Counted from the stretch's first letter, positions 46,939 through 58,609 are shown. The stretch: DNA of 64,000 nucleotides from Fibrivirga algicola (GCF_011742925.1 NZ_WAEL01000002.1:62001-126000), one strand, 5' to 3'. Translations and numbers: made by a program. The notes: generated by a model from the sequence alone, not told the origin.

Positions 46939-47036
46939 AGCTTGGGGTTGCTTCGCGAGTTAGGTTGCTGACGCGCGGCCCTTCGACTAGGCGTCCCCGA
47001 CAGGCTCAGGGACCGCACGCGAAGCACCCCCAAGCT
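46939..47036. repeat. Large intergenic palindrome with dispersed repeat core
   Basis: Arms AGCTTGGGGTTGCTTCGCG (46939-46957) and CGCGAAGCACCCCCAAGCT (47018-47036), 18 of 19 positions pairing. The interior contains TTGCTGACGCGCGGCCCTTC followed by GACTAGGCG (46965-46993), which recurs almost unchanged inside the palindrome at 58610-58672. Confidence 0.75.
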
Positions 47037-47056
47037 CCAAGCCCCCTGCCTCCCGC

Positions 47057-47908
47057 CTACGATAATTGTCGAATTGTTTTTTCCAGTTTGGTTTTCACCA
47101 GTTCATTGGTGCCCGGCTGTTTTAGCAGCTGCCGAAGCGGTTTCAGCGAGCGCTTTTCCTGCAACTTCACCATCACATCGGCCAGGGCCACCTGCACCAG
47201 CGGCGATTCCTGGTTCGATAGCGATTGCACCAGGCCTTCCCGAACCCGGGCATCTTTGGCCATATCAGCCAGGGCTTCGAGCGTCACCAACCGTACATTC
47301 ACGTTTGGGTCGTTATTCAGCGTCATCAGCAGCGCATCGATCACATGCGTGTCTGCATCGTCAATATCTTTCGTGTAGCTCACCGCCCGCAGCCGCTCCG
47401 TGGCCGACGGGTTTTCGAGCAGTGAAAGCATCATCATCTGGCGCATTTCCTGCACCTGCGCCGTCAGCGTGTCGACCCGCTGCTGATAGGCGACCTCCGG
47501 CGTTCGCTGGCGCTGTGCCCAGTAGCCAACCCCGATGCCAGCGCCCAGCAGCAATACACTGTACGCTAACCGCAGAACCAGCTTCGGCGAAAACTGCGCC
47601 TGAATCCATGCCAACGTACCTGACCACTTACTGCCAGCACCTGATTGCGCTTCTTTTTCGTCGGCTTCGAACTGGTCGAGCATGGCGTAGAACTGGGTAC
47701 GTACCTGGGGGCCGGGTTGGGGCGTAGGTACGTAGCTCATCTGCTGCCAGAGCTGCCGACTGGTGGCCAGTTCCTGCTGACAGGCAGGGCAACCAGCCAG
47801 GTGCGCTTCAATGGCCGCCCGATCGGCTGTCGACAGATCGTCGGTCAGCCAGCCCGGCAGGTGGCTGATCAGCACGTCGCAGGAAATGGGTTTATCGTTC
47901 GTATTCAC
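47057..47908 (-). CDS. Anti-sigma factor with zinc finger and HEAT-like repeats
   Basis: 283 residues. N-terminal anti-sigma zinc finger: Cys10, then His36, Cys40 and Cys43 (EAHLAGCPACQQEL). One membrane span at about 108-130 (LVLRLAYSVLLLGAGIGVGY) follows a cytoplasmic linker. The C-terminal periplasmic part (about 165-283) is helical with HEAT-type repeats (DALLMTLNNDPNVNVRLVTL, ALADMAKDARVREGLVQSLS, KLQEKRSLKPLRQLLKQPG). It should hold the sigma factor at the membrane and release it on an envelope signal. Its start overlaps the sigma gene by 17 nt. Confidence 0.88.
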   Translation of the reverse strand: MNTNDKPISCDVLISHLPGWLTDDLSTADRAAIEAHLAGCPACQQELATSRQLWQQMSYVPTPQPGPQVRTQFYAMLDQFEADEKEAQSGAGSKWSGTLAWIQAQFSPKLVLRLAYSVLLLGAGIGVGYWAQRQRTPEVAYQQRVDTLTAQVQEMRQMMMLSLLENPSATERLRAVSYTKDIDDADTHVIDALLMTLNNDPNVNVRLVTLEALADMAKDARVREGLVQSLSNQESPLVQVALADVMVKLQEKRSLKPLRQLLKQPGTNELVKTKLEKTIRQLS

Positions 47909-48449
47909 TGTTCAGATAGATCTTCTTTAACTCGTTCATGGCCCGATGCACACGAACCTTGATGGCCCCTTCCGTAGTGTCCAGAATCCGGGCAATTTCA
48001 TTATACGTCAACTCCTGATACCGGCTCATCACCAGCACCTCCCGATGATCAGCGCTTAGCCGACCCAATGCCTCCTGTAACAGCGCCACCTCCTGTTCTT
48101 TCTGCAACGACTCGTCGGCCAGTGGCCCTCCGCCGATTCGTTCGGCGTAGACCTGCACATCGTACTGCTGCGCCGACCGTTTGTTTTGCTTCGCCGAGTC
48201 GATCAGCACGTTGCGGGCCAGGTGGTACATCCAGGTTCTGAATTCGCCGTCGCCGGTAAACGTGTGGCGGTATTTCAGCATCCGGTAGAACACCGTCTGC
48301 ACCATGTCTTCACTGGCGTCGGCGTGGCTGCTCATGTGGTACAGGAATCCGAAGAGTTCACGGTGGTACCGCTCGAAGAGCAGGCCCATCCGGCTCAGAT
48401 CGCCCGATTTAACCTTGAGCATCAGTGCATTGTCCGTCAGTGCGTTCAA
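47892..48449 (-). CDS. ECF-type RNA polymerase sigma factor
   Basis: 185 residues. Region 2 (about 20-85: LLFERYHRELFGFLYHMSSH, DMVQTVFYRMLKYR, FRTWMYHLARNVLIDSAK) binds core and the -10 element; region 4 (about 125-180: LSADHREVLVMSRYQELTYN, EIARILDTTEGAIKVRVHRA) binds the -35 element. No region 3, as usual for the ECF group. It is first in the operon sigma, anti-sigma, DUF4097, DUF4097. The regulon probably includes its own operon, but I could not assign a convincing promoter. Confidence 0.92.
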   Translation of the reverse strand: MNALTDNALMLKVKSGDLSRMGLLFERYHRELFGFLYHMSSHADASEDMVQTVFYRMLKYRHTFTGDGEFRTWMYHLARNVLIDSAKQNKRSAQQYDVQVYAERIGGGPLADESLQKEQEVALLQEALGRLSADHREVLVMSRYQELTYNEIARILDTTEGAIKVRVHRAMNELKKIYLNSEYER

Positions 48450-51069
<2,620 letters not shown>

Positions 51070-51111
51070 TTATCCACCTGACCATTCAGGTACTACGTTC
51101 ATTGTGCAGTA

Positions 51112-51146
51112 AAAAGAGGTGGTCTGGTAACAGGCCACCTCTTTTG
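51112..51146 (+). terminator. katG: Intrinsic terminator of katG
   Basis: AAAAGAGGTGG / CCACCTCTTTT stem with a 12-base loop and a T-rich end, 43 bp after the katG stop. Confidence 0.9.
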
Positions 51147-51231
51147 TTGTGTTAGTATGTTGGCTACAGCAACTCAAGAACGTATTTAGCCAGTGAATAC
51201 TATCAATATACGTTGACTATCAATAATTTCT

Positions 51232-51834
51232 ATGATGATCGATGCGCTCAGCCAGGCAGCTTTACGGCTACGTCAGCAAATCAGCTACTTTGCTCCGCTA
51301 ACCGATGATGAGTGGAATGCCCTGGTTCCGCACCTGTCTATCCGTACGTTCAGGAAACATCAATGCCTGATTCAACAGGGCGAAATGGCCAGTCAGGTAG
51401 CCTTCGTTCTCGATGGATTGTTCCGTCAGTTCTATATGAAGGATGGCGACGAACGAACGACCTACTTTTTTCTTGACGACCAACTGGTGGGTGCCTACAT
51501 GAGCTGCGTGACCGGCCAGCCGTCGCTCGTTACCATCGAAGCCCTCAGCGATAGTACCTGTCTTGCGTTCCCCTACACGGCGCTAACTACACTGTTTAGT
51601 CAGTATGATGGCTGGCAACTGTTTGGCCGACGGTTTGCCGAGTACATCATGGTTTCGCTGGAAGAACGGATGGTAGGCCTGCTGACGCGTAGCCCCGAAG
51701 AACGCTACCTGGATCTGTTGACTGGTAACCAACGAGCGCTTCTCCAGAAGGTTCCGCAGCATTATATCGCCAATTACCTGGGTATTACGCCCGTTAGCCT
51801 GAGTCGCATTCGCAACCGCGTTAGCCAAAAGTGA
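51232..51834 (+). CDS. Crp/Fnr family transcriptional regulator
   Basis: 200 residues. N-terminal cyclic-nucleotide-binding fold (FRKHQCLIQQGEMASQVAFV, GLFRQFYMKDGDERTTYFF, FPYTALTTLFSQYDGWQLFG), then a long helix and a winged helix with HYIANYLGITPVSLSRIRNR. The lone Cys residues do not form an Fnr cluster. It is separated by 100 bp from the quinone-reductase-like gene at 51935 on the same strand and may control it; a similar Crp-then-MDR arrangement occurs at 766-3281, where a hydrolase lies between. Confidence 0.9.
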   Translation: MMIDALSQAALRLRQQISYFAPLTDDEWNALVPHLSIRTFRKHQCLIQQGEMASQVAFVLDGLFRQFYMKDGDERTTYFFLDDQLVGAYMSCVTGQPSLVTIEALSDSTCLAFPYTALTTLFSQYDGWQLFGRRFAEYIMVSLEERMVGLLTRSPEERYLDLLTGNQRALLQKVPQHYIANYLGITPVSLSRIRNRVSQK

Positions 51835-51904
51835 GTTTTGACCGGGGCAAGACAGCCCGCGCCGTTCTTATCTTTTGTTATCGTTTCGGGGGTTGGCCAG
51901 CCGG

Positions 51905-51912
51905 TAGCTTTG
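51905..51912 (+). promoter_or_regulatory. Putative -7 box of the MDR gene
   Basis: TAGCTTTG fits TAnnTTTG exactly, 22 bp before the start at 51935. No -33 TTG at the right distance is seen, which would suit an activator. Confidence 0.5.
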
Positions 51913-51934
51913 TAGCATACAAACATACAATGCT

Positions 51935-53035
51935 ATGTCGACGCTCACAGAAGCCCCCCGAAAAGCTGCCTCCGCAGCGATCCCTTCAACCGTTCATTGC
52001 GGTGCCATTATCAGCCGGGAAGTTGTGCTTCCAGGCGTGGTCGAGCCAGCCGGATTTATGCTTCATAACCGCACGCTCGACGCCCCGGGAGCCGGTCTGG
52101 TACTCATTCAGGTAGAAGCCTCCGGTATCTCATTTGCCGAGCAGTCTATGCGCCGGGGCCGCTACCCTGGCCAACCCGCGTTTCCGTTTGTGCCAGGCTA
52201 CGACCTGGTGGGCGTGGTGGTGCTGGCTGGTCCTGATGTTGACCCTTCACTAATCGGCAAACGGGTCGCCGCGTTGACCAAAACCGGGGGCTGGTCCACC
52301 TATGCGCTGCTGTCGGCCGATATCCTGTTGCCCGTTCCAGACGGCATTGACCCAGCTGAAGCCGAAACGCTGGTGGTGAATGGCATCACGGCCTGGCAGA
52401 TGCTCCACCGCGACGCCAGAATTCAGCGCGGACAAACCATCCTCGTACACGGTGCCAATGGCGGAGTGGGGACCATCTTGGTACAACTGGCCCTGCATGC
52501 GGGCGTCCGGGTCATTGGCACGGCATCGCCCCGCCATCACGACACGCTGCGGGCGCAGGGCGTGGAGCCCGTTGACTACAATGACCCCAATCTGGCCCAG
52601 CGCCTTCGGCAACTGGTGCCCGACGGCGTCGATGCCGCCTTTGACAATGTGGGTGGAACGAGTGCCACCATCTCCTTTGGATTGCTGAAGCGCGGGGGCA
52701 CGTTGATCTGTTTGGCCATTGCTTCAGCCAAAAACGGTACAGATTCAGTTGTGCTGAAATTCATTGGGCTAGTGGCGCAGGTAATCTGGTATAACATACT
52801 GCCCAACGGTCGCCGGGCTACGTTCTACAATATCTGGAGTGGCAAAGGAAGCAAGGCATTTTTATCCCGCATGCAGGAAGACTTCGCCCAGTTGATGGAC
52901 CTGCTTGCCCGTGGCGTGGTGGTCCCTAAAATCGCCGCCCGGTTTCCGCTGGAACAGATTCGCGTGGCCATGGAGCTGGCTGAATCCCGAACGGTATACG
53001 GCAAAGTGATTTTACTTCCGACCCATAAAAAGTAG
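51935..53035 (+). CDS. Quinone oxidoreductase-like medium-chain dehydrogenase/reductase
   Basis: 366 residues. GroES-like half (about 30-150: GVVEPAGFMLHNRTLDAPGA, QAMRRGRYPGQPAFPFVPGY-like text) and a Rossmann half with VHGANGGVGTILVQLALHAG (about 170-190), ending FPLEQIRVAMELAESRTVYG. No catalytic zinc ligands. NADPH-dependent reduction of quinones or activated alkenes is inferred. The first 28 residues are an Ala/Pro-rich extension absent from most relatives; the start is supported by the -7 box at 51905. It may belong to the oxidative-stress response with the katG region. Confidence 0.88.
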   Translation: MSTLTEAPRKAASAAIPSTVHCGAIISREVVLPGVVEPAGFMLHNRTLDAPGAGLVLIQVEASGISFAEQSMRRGRYPGQPAFPFVPGYDLVGVVVLAGPDVDPSLIGKRVAALTKTGGWSTYALLSADILLPVPDGIDPAEAETLVVNGITAWQMLHRDARIQRGQTILVHGANGGVGTILVQLALHAGVRVIGTASPRHHDTLRAQGVEPVDYNDPNLAQRLRQLVPDGVDAAFDNVGGTSATISFGLLKRGGTLICLAIASAKNGTDSVVLKFIGLVAQVIWYNILPNGRRATFYNIWSGKGSKAFLSRMQEDFAQLMDLLARGVVVPKIAARFPLEQIRVAMELAESRTVYGKVILLPTHKK

Positions 53036-53051
53036 TGTTCACTGGTTCTTT

Positions 53052-55412
53052 TTAAAGCGACAGCGCTACCAGTTCGCCGGGGTGGCCGATGGCGCCGACG
53101 GCTACCACGATGTACTGTTTGCCGTTCACCGAATACGTCATGGGTAAGCCAGCCTGATTGGCGGGTAAGGTAAGTTCGGAAACGATGGCACCGGTGGCTT
53201 TGTCGTAGGCCCTGAACTTGTTGCCGCCCCCGCCATCAGACCCGTATAGGCCCGCTCCTTCACCGGCGAATAGCAGCGTTTTGGTCACCAGCATGCCCAC
53301 CCGATCGGGCAAACCGGTGCGGGGAATCTTCAGGCCTTTCAGCGCAGGTACGTCGGTTACCCACTTGGGCGTGTCGGCATTGGCGACCATCCATTTGTGG
53401 TCGCCCGTGTTCAGGTCAATGGCCGTGATGCGACCGTAGGGCGGTTTCACCAGGGGTAGTCCATACGGGCCGATGCGGGCGTTACCCATATAGGCCACGT
53501 AATCCATATCCGACAGATCAGGCGCGGCTTCCAGACTCATGGGCCGGATAACCGTACTCGACGACACGTAAAGGATACCCGTTTCTGGGTCAACCACGCC
53601 GCCCTGCCAGTTCGCGCCACCCACCGCGTCGGGAAGTTGCAATGTACCCAGGTTATGAGGCGGCTTGTAGGTACTGACGGGCGTAAAGAGCGGCCCTCTC
53701 TTGTAGTGGCTGACAATTTTCAACGCCTCCCTTTTAATAGCTGGCGTAAAATCGACCAGAATATCGTCTGAATAGCCCTGCCGGTCGAAGGCGGCGGGTT
53801 TCGTCGGAAACGGCTGCGTGGGTGAGGTCCATTCGCCTTTCACATCGCTTTTCGGAACGGGGCGCTCTTCGATAGGCCAGACAGGTTTGCCGGTTACCCG
53901 GTCGAAGACGAAAGCAAATGCCTGTTTGGTGACCTGCACCACCGCTTTTATGGGCTTACCATCCACCCGAATGTCGGCCAGAATGGGTGGTGCGGGCAGG
54001 TCATAATCCCAGATGTCGTGGTGAATAAGCTGGTAATGCCAGACTTTTTTGCCCGTTTTCACATCCAGACAAACCAAGCTCTGCGAGTAGAGGTTGTTGC
54101 CGGGTCGATGGCCACCGTAGAAATCACCCGTGGCGGCTTCGAGTGGCAAGTACACGTAACCAAGCTCAGGGTCGGCGGTGAGGGGTGCCCAGGCGGCGGT
54201 GTTGCCAGTATAGCGCCAGCTTTCTTTTTCCCATGTTTCATTCCCGGCCTCGCCCTGCTGCGGAATGGTATGGAAAATCCACAGGCGCTTCCCGGTTTTC
54301 ACGTCATACCCCATGATGTCGCCCCGCGCCTGATTTTTGGAGACGGGCGCCAGCCCAACCGGAAACGACGCGCCCATGATGATCACATCGTTGACAATAA
54401 TGGGCGGCGATGTGGAGCCAATCGTGGTCGTGAGCGGGTCAACCGGCTGGTCTAATCCTTTCTTCAGATCAACCACGCCGCTATCGCCAAAATCGGGGAT
54501 CGGCTGTCCGGTTTTCGCGTTCAGCGCCACTAGTTGAAAACTGGGTGTGATGTAGATGACCCGGTCCTGTCCCTTATCGGGAGCCGTCCAGTAGGCTACA
54601 CCCCGACCCGAATTCTGGCGGGGTACGTAGGTCTTGCGCTCTTTTTCGTCGAACCGGAATGTCCAGAGCGTTTCCCCGGTTTCGGCGTCGATGGCGGCTA
54701 CCGTCCGACTCAGACCGGCCGTGGTGAACAAGACCCCGTTGACCATCAGGGGCGTCGACTTGAAATAAAACTCGGGACTAGGGCCGAAATTATCAGTTTT
54801 CCACCGCCAGGCGATCTTCAGGTTTTTGGCGTTCTCTTTGTTGATCTGCGCCAGCGGCGAGTAGTTTGAACTGGCATAATCGCCCCGGTGCTGCCGCCAG
54901 TCGCCCTCGATCGTGGTGAGTTTGGCGTTGTAGGGCGCGGGCGTGAACCGCATGCTGACCCGCGAGGACACGGGCGGCGGCGTGCCCATCTGCACCCGCG
55001 CCAAAGCTGCTTTGTCGGCCGTTAACGGCTGGTCGCCCGCCGGAAATCCGTTGGTGTTGAGGATGAAAGCGACCAGCGCGGCATACGAGGCATTGTCCAG
55101 CGAATGCGGGTTGGTTTTCGGCATGGTCGACCGAGTCAGTTCGAACAGTTGTCCCAGCGATTTACCGCTCCATTTGGCCACAAACCGATCGCCCATCAGT
55201 GCATTCCCCCCCTCGGTGCCGCGCAGATCCCGCCCGTGACAGGATGCGCAATGTGTCGTAAATAAAACGCCCCCCTGCTCTACCTGCTTCTTCGTGAACA
55301 CCCCAGCATGAGCATCTAACTTCGGCTTCTGCACACGCTGCTGCGCGATTAATTCCGGATAAGAAAGTAGATAAAAAATCGAGATACCAGTGAGTAGTGC
55401 TATGATTTTCAT
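53052..55412 (-). CDS. Exported cytochrome c-PQQ dehydrogenase fusion
   Basis: 786 residues; signal or anchor 1-24. Residues about 40-125 are a cytochrome c domain with CASCH (Cys55-His59) and the distal Met in STMPKTNP or NALMGD. The rest is an eight-bladed PQQ propeller, with tryptophan-docking repeats such as AIDAETGETLWTFRF, VALNAKTGQPIPDFGD and CLDVKTGKKVWHYQLIHHDI and the WDYDLPAPP motif of PQQ glucose/alcohol dehydrogenases. Oxidation of a sugar or alcohol in the periplasm, with electrons passing to the attached haem, is inferred. It is transcribed alone, convergent to the MDR gene (16-bp gap). Confidence 0.92.
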   Translation of the reverse strand: MKIIALLTGISIFYLLSYPELIAQQRVQKPKLDAHAGVFTKKQVEQGGVLFTTHCASCHGRDLRGTEGGNALMGDRFVAKWSGKSLGQLFELTRSTMPKTNPHSLDNASYAALVAFILNTNGFPAGDQPLTADKAALARVQMGTPPPVSSRVSMRFTPAPYNAKLTTIEGDWRQHRGDYASSNYSPLAQINKENAKNLKIAWRWKTDNFGPSPEFYFKSTPLMVNGVLFTTAGLSRTVAAIDAETGETLWTFRFDEKERKTYVPRQNSGRGVAYWTAPDKGQDRVIYITPSFQLVALNAKTGQPIPDFGDSGVVDLKKGLDQPVDPLTTTIGSTSPPIIVNDVIIMGASFPVGLAPVSKNQARGDIMGYDVKTGKRLWIFHTIPQQGEAGNETWEKESWRYTGNTAAWAPLTADPELGYVYLPLEAATGDFYGGHRPGNNLYSQSLVCLDVKTGKKVWHYQLIHHDIWDYDLPAPPILADIRVDGKPIKAVVQVTKQAFAFVFDRVTGKPVWPIEERPVPKSDVKGEWTSPTQPFPTKPAAFDRQGYSDDILVDFTPAIKREALKIVSHYKRGPLFTPVSTYKPPHNLGTLQLPDAVGGANWQGGVVDPETGILYVSSSTVIRPMSLEAAPDLSDMDYVAYMGNARIGPYGLPLVKPPYGRITAIDLNTGDHKWMVANADTPKWVTDVPALKGLKIPRTGLPDRVGMLVTKTLLFAGEGAGLYGSDGGGGNKFRAYDKATGAIVSELTLPANQAGLPMTYSVNGKQYIVVAVGAIGHPGELVALSL

Positions 55413-55687
55413 GGGAATACGGCAGGGGCTATTTCAGCTAAAAAGCAACGCGCTCTTATATCTCCCCACCGCCGCGACCGCCCCGCCCATCTTTGAACGG
55501 CCGCTATCCGAAAGCGCCCAGGTACGTTCGCCAGAAATTTTCTGACCGTCAGTCAGCTTCCAATCAATCACTACCGCCCTGCGCAACCCGGTCAGGGGTT
55601 TACGCAGCGAATAGCGACTGCTTAGCTGCCACATAATTTGTACGCGAAGTCCCTACAACGTAAAGATATCAGGGTGTAAGGGCTTCA

Positions 55688-56425
55688 TTACAATGCCAAT
55701 CTCGTCCTGATCGTAGCCACCGCCTCTTCGTACGATGCACCGATAGGAATAGCGTATCCAGCCACGGTGATATCTTGGCGTGAGAGTTTGTTGATCTTAT
55801 TTACCGCCACACAATACGAGCGATGCACCCGAACAAACTGGTCGGGCGGTACCTGCTGCATGAACTCGGTCATGGTTTGGCGGGTGAGCAGCTTGCGCGT
55901 GGGCAACACCAGCGAGAGGTAGTTCCCATCGGCTTCGACGTACAGCAGTTCATCGAGCATCACTTTTTCATCTTCGTAACCCGTCTTCACAAAGATAAAC
56001 TCGGGTACGTTGCCTGACCGGAGCATATGCATATCGAGGGCCCTGGTGCAGGCTTTCAGGAAACGGGCCAGCGAAAAAGGCTTTAGCAGGTAATCAACGG
56101 CGTCGAGTTCGAAGCCCTGCACGGCATAGTCGGAATAGGCGGTGGTAAAGATCACCATCGGCCCCACGACAGTCCCACCGTTCCGGGATGCCGGCCCACG
56201 GCGTGCTGGTCCGGGAAGGCATTTCACCACCTCGACACCCGAAATGTCGGGCATTTTAATATCAAGAAAAAGCAGATCGACGTGGTTGGTTTGCAGCCAG
56301 GCAATGGCCTCGAAGGCGTCGGTAAATGTGGCTTTCAACTCCAGAAACGGCACTTTAGCAGCGTGTAAGCGAATAACGGCCAACGCCTGGGGCTCGTCAT
56401 CAATGGCAATAGCAGTCAGCAGCAT
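55688..56425 (-). CDS. LytTR-family response regulator
   Basis: 245 residues from the ATG at 56425; an upstream ATG at 56452 would add nine non-conserved residues. Receiver: acidic pair IDDEP, phosphoacceptor Asp55 (LLFLDIKMPD), FTTAYSDYAVQGFELDAVDY and LLKPF. A Pro/Gly/Arg-rich insert of about 18 residues (around 69-87, PGPARRGPASRNGG) precedes the fourth strand and is not typical of the family. LytTR DNA-binding domain about 140-240 (YVEADGNYLSLVLPTRKLL, FVRVHRSYCVAVNKI). Partner of the kinase at 56934, although an ExbD-like gene sits between them. Confidence 0.9.
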   Translation of the reverse strand: MLLTAIAIDDEPQALAVIRLHAAKVPFLELKATFTDAFEAIAWLQTNHVDLLFLDIKMPDISGVEVVKCLPGPARRGPASRNGGTVVGPMVIFTTAYSDYAVQGFELDAVDYLLKPFSLARFLKACTRALDMHMLRSGNVPEFIFVKTGYEDEKVMLDELLYVEADGNYLSLVLPTRKLLTRQTMTEFMQQVPPDQFVRVHRSYCVAVNKINKLSRQDITVAGYAIPIGASYEEAVATIRTRLAL

Positions 56426-56475
56426 CGTGTGGATTTTGTGGGTTAAGGGCATCTTGACGTAAACCGGCCATCAAT

Positions 56476-56967
56476 ATGAGACTAACTCGCCGCATCCGCC
56501 AGTTACCGCGCATCGATATGACACCGCTGGTCAACATTGCGCTTTTGTTGATCGTGTTTTTCGTGTGGGTTAAGCAGATACAGCGACCGGTTATGCTGGC
56601 CCCTCACTTCGTTAGTCAGGGCAAATATGATTACTACGAGATGGCAAGTGCTACGCTGTTTTTGCTCGATCAAAACAGAATTGGTTTTCTTCACTATGGT
56701 CCGGGCAAGGCAACGGCTACCTACCAAGAAGTCGACTATTCAATCAGCGGATTACGCGCCCAGTTAGCCCGCTTAAACGCCAATGGCCATGCTGTCGTTC
56801 TGATCGTTCCAACGCCGCAATCTACCGTCAAAAATCTGGTAGACGTTATCGACGAGTTTGTGTTGACTAAACGGATCAATTTTGTGCTAGGAGATGAGCT
56901 ATGGCCCGAAGCGCATCAACTGATCGCGGCGTATCACCAGTACACCAAGGTCAGCGCAACGAAGTAA
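56476..56967 (+). CDS. ExbD/TolR-like protein lacking the proton-path aspartate
   Basis: 163 residues. Short cytoplasmic tail, one span (about 16-32), then a periplasmic ExbD-like domain with ARLNANGHAVVLIVPTPQST and VDVIDEFVLTKRINFVLGDE. The signature IDMTPLVNIALLLIVFFVWV aligns with the ExbD/TolR helix, but the membrane aspartate essential for proton use is Asn20 (codon AAC). There is no ExbB/TolQ gene nearby. The gene lies on the plus strand between two minus-strand two-component genes, its 3' end overlapping the kinase 3' end by 34 bp. Confidence 0.78.
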   Translation: MRLTRRIRQLPRIDMTPLVNIALLLIVFFVWVKQIQRPVMLAPHFVSQGKYDYYEMASATLFLLDQNRIGFLHYGPGKATATYQEVDYSISGLRAQLARLNANGHAVVLIVPTPQSTVKNLVDVIDEFVLTKRINFVLGDELWPEAHQLIAAYHQYTKVSATK

Positions 56968-58505
56968 TCCTGCTCTGACTGCTGAATGTCGAGTTGATGG
57001 CGGCCGGGGTAAATCAGTTCCAGGCGTTTGCGCACATTGTCGAGGCCCACACCCGAGTTGTGTTCTTCGGGGTCGTGGAGGCCCGATTCAGCTGACTTGG
57101 CGTGGCGGGAGTTGTGTACCTTGAAATACAGCCGGGTATCGTCGAGCGTGAGCGTAATGTAGATCCACGATGCATGGCGCAGGCTAATGCCGTGCTTGAA
57201 GGCGTTTTCAACGAACGGCGTCAGCAGCATTGGCGCGAGGTAAATGGCCCGCCCCGGCTCCTGGATATTTACCCGAATCTCGATGTCGTGCGCCTCATCG
57301 ATCCGCATGCGCTGTAGTTCGATGTAGTTGTGCAGGTATTCCACTTCCTTGTCAAGTGGAATGCGGTCGCGGTTGTTTTCCTGCAACATGAACCGCATCA
57401 TGTCGCCGAGCTTCTGAATACCGTCGGCCGTTTTTTCGCTCTTCTCTTTCAGCGCCGTAGCATACAGGCTATTGAGCGCATTGAACAGAAAATGCGGGTT
57501 GATCTGCGCGCGCAGGCTCGCCAGTTCTGCCTCGCCCGCCGACACCTGGGTTTGCAACACCGTTTTTTCTTTGGTCAGTACGCGCCGTAGATACGCAAAA
57601 GCTACCGAAGCGATCAGTACGATGACGGAGAACACCATGATCATTTCTCTACTGGTATAGTAGTGGAAATTCGTTCTGGCTCCCCACAGGATGGTATTCG
57701 CCAAAACAATCATCAGCAGGTACGTGCCGATACGATTGGTTAGTACTGCACCCGACGTTTGATTAGTTCTTAGTAAGGGTAATAGGTACGTGTATACGTA
57801 CGACTGGAAAAGCATGATCTGAATAAACAGCCCCAGGGTGAGCAGCAGATCGCCAAAGCCGGGCCGCCACAATATCGGTGTCACGTAGCCGTTCAGCGCA
57901 AACGTCAACACGAGCATCGCCATACCTCCCAACAATAAATAGCTGACGAGCTGAAAGTGAATGGTTGTTTCCTGCGCAATGCGTCGATGAAGAAACTGGT
58001 AATACTGATACGCCAGCTCGTACGTACCCAGCACAATTCCCAGCCCAATGGCATCGGCCAGCACAGTTCGTTTCCGGTAAACCGAGTACGCCTTCAGGCC
58101 AATAAGTTCACCAGTGCTGCTTTCCATAAAACGCAGGTGAAGTTTCAGGTAATGGTACACCAACGTGCTCGCCAGCAGCAACAGCACCGCTGCACCACCG
58201 TACAGCCAGCCCTGCCGATCGTCGATCTCTTCCTGAAGCCGGGGGAAGGCCACATTGTGAAATGCATACCAGGCTAGCAGAAAGAAGCAGACACCTGCAA
58301 TAAGCGGCACGTTGTTATTCAGCGTGTGATCGTAGGTAGCCAGATTACGCCAGATAGTAGCCGACGGTACCCCGCTACGCTGGGCACTCTCGATCAGGTC
58401 GTTGTAATTATGTATTTCCTCCACCAGCCGCCTGATGACGTAAATGGTGGCTGCGCCGACAATGAACCAAGGCTCGAACCGATTGATGAGTGATTTTTCC
58501 TGCAT
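56934..58505 (-). CDS. LytS-type sensor histidine kinase
   Basis: 523 residues. About seven to eight spans in the first 305 residues (for example LIAGVCFFLLAWYAFHN, LYGGAAVLLLLASTLVYHYL, FSVIVLIASVAFAYLRRVL), then a coiled linker and the His_kinase domain: QINPHFLFNALNSLYATALK with His338, a helix MRFMLQENNRDRIPLDKEVE, and ATPase boxes MLLTPFVENAFKHGIS and GVGLDNVRKRLELIY. It phosphorylates the LytTR regulator encoded at 55688. No known extracellular ligand domain; the membrane part may sense directly. Confidence 0.92.
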   Translation of the reverse strand: MQEKSLINRFEPWFIVGAATIYVIRRLVEEIHNYNDLIESAQRSGVPSATIWRNLATYDHTLNNNVPLIAGVCFFLLAWYAFHNVAFPRLQEEIDDRQGWLYGGAAVLLLLASTLVYHYLKLHLRFMESSTGELIGLKAYSVYRKRTVLADAIGLGIVLGTYELAYQYYQFLHRRIAQETTIHFQLVSYLLLGGMAMLVLTFALNGYVTPILWRPGFGDLLLTLGLFIQIMLFQSYVYTYLLPLLRTNQTSGAVLTNRIGTYLLMIVLANTILWGARTNFHYYTSREMIMVFSVIVLIASVAFAYLRRVLTKEKTVLQTQVSAGEAELASLRAQINPHFLFNALNSLYATALKEKSEKTADGIQKLGDMMRFMLQENNRDRIPLDKEVEYLHNYIELQRMRIDEAHDIEIRVNIQEPGRAIYLAPMLLTPFVENAFKHGISLRHASWIYITLTLDDTRLYFKVHNSRHAKSAESGLHDPEEHNSGVGLDNVRKRLELIYPGRHQLDIQQSEQDYFVALTLVYW

Positions 58506-58525
58506 CGTATTTTCTGATTGTTGAC

Positions 58526-58533
58526 CAAAACTA
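58526..58533 (-). promoter_or_regulatory. Putative -7 box of the histidine kinase gene
   Basis: The minus strand reads TAGTTTTG, an exact TAnnTTTG, 20 bp upstream of the kinase start; leader about 14 nt. Confidence 0.5.
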
Positions 58534-58609
58534 GGCGGCTTGGTCAGGTGCGGGTGGGAAATGGGGTAAACCAGCCGAAAAATGGGGTGAAGTAGCTTAG
58601 GACTGTACA

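Noticed and set aside
55434-55634. 66-residue minus-strand frame between the PQQ enzyme and the LytTR gene
   Set aside because: Basic composition, no domain and no start context; probably non-coding, though a relic cannot be excluded.
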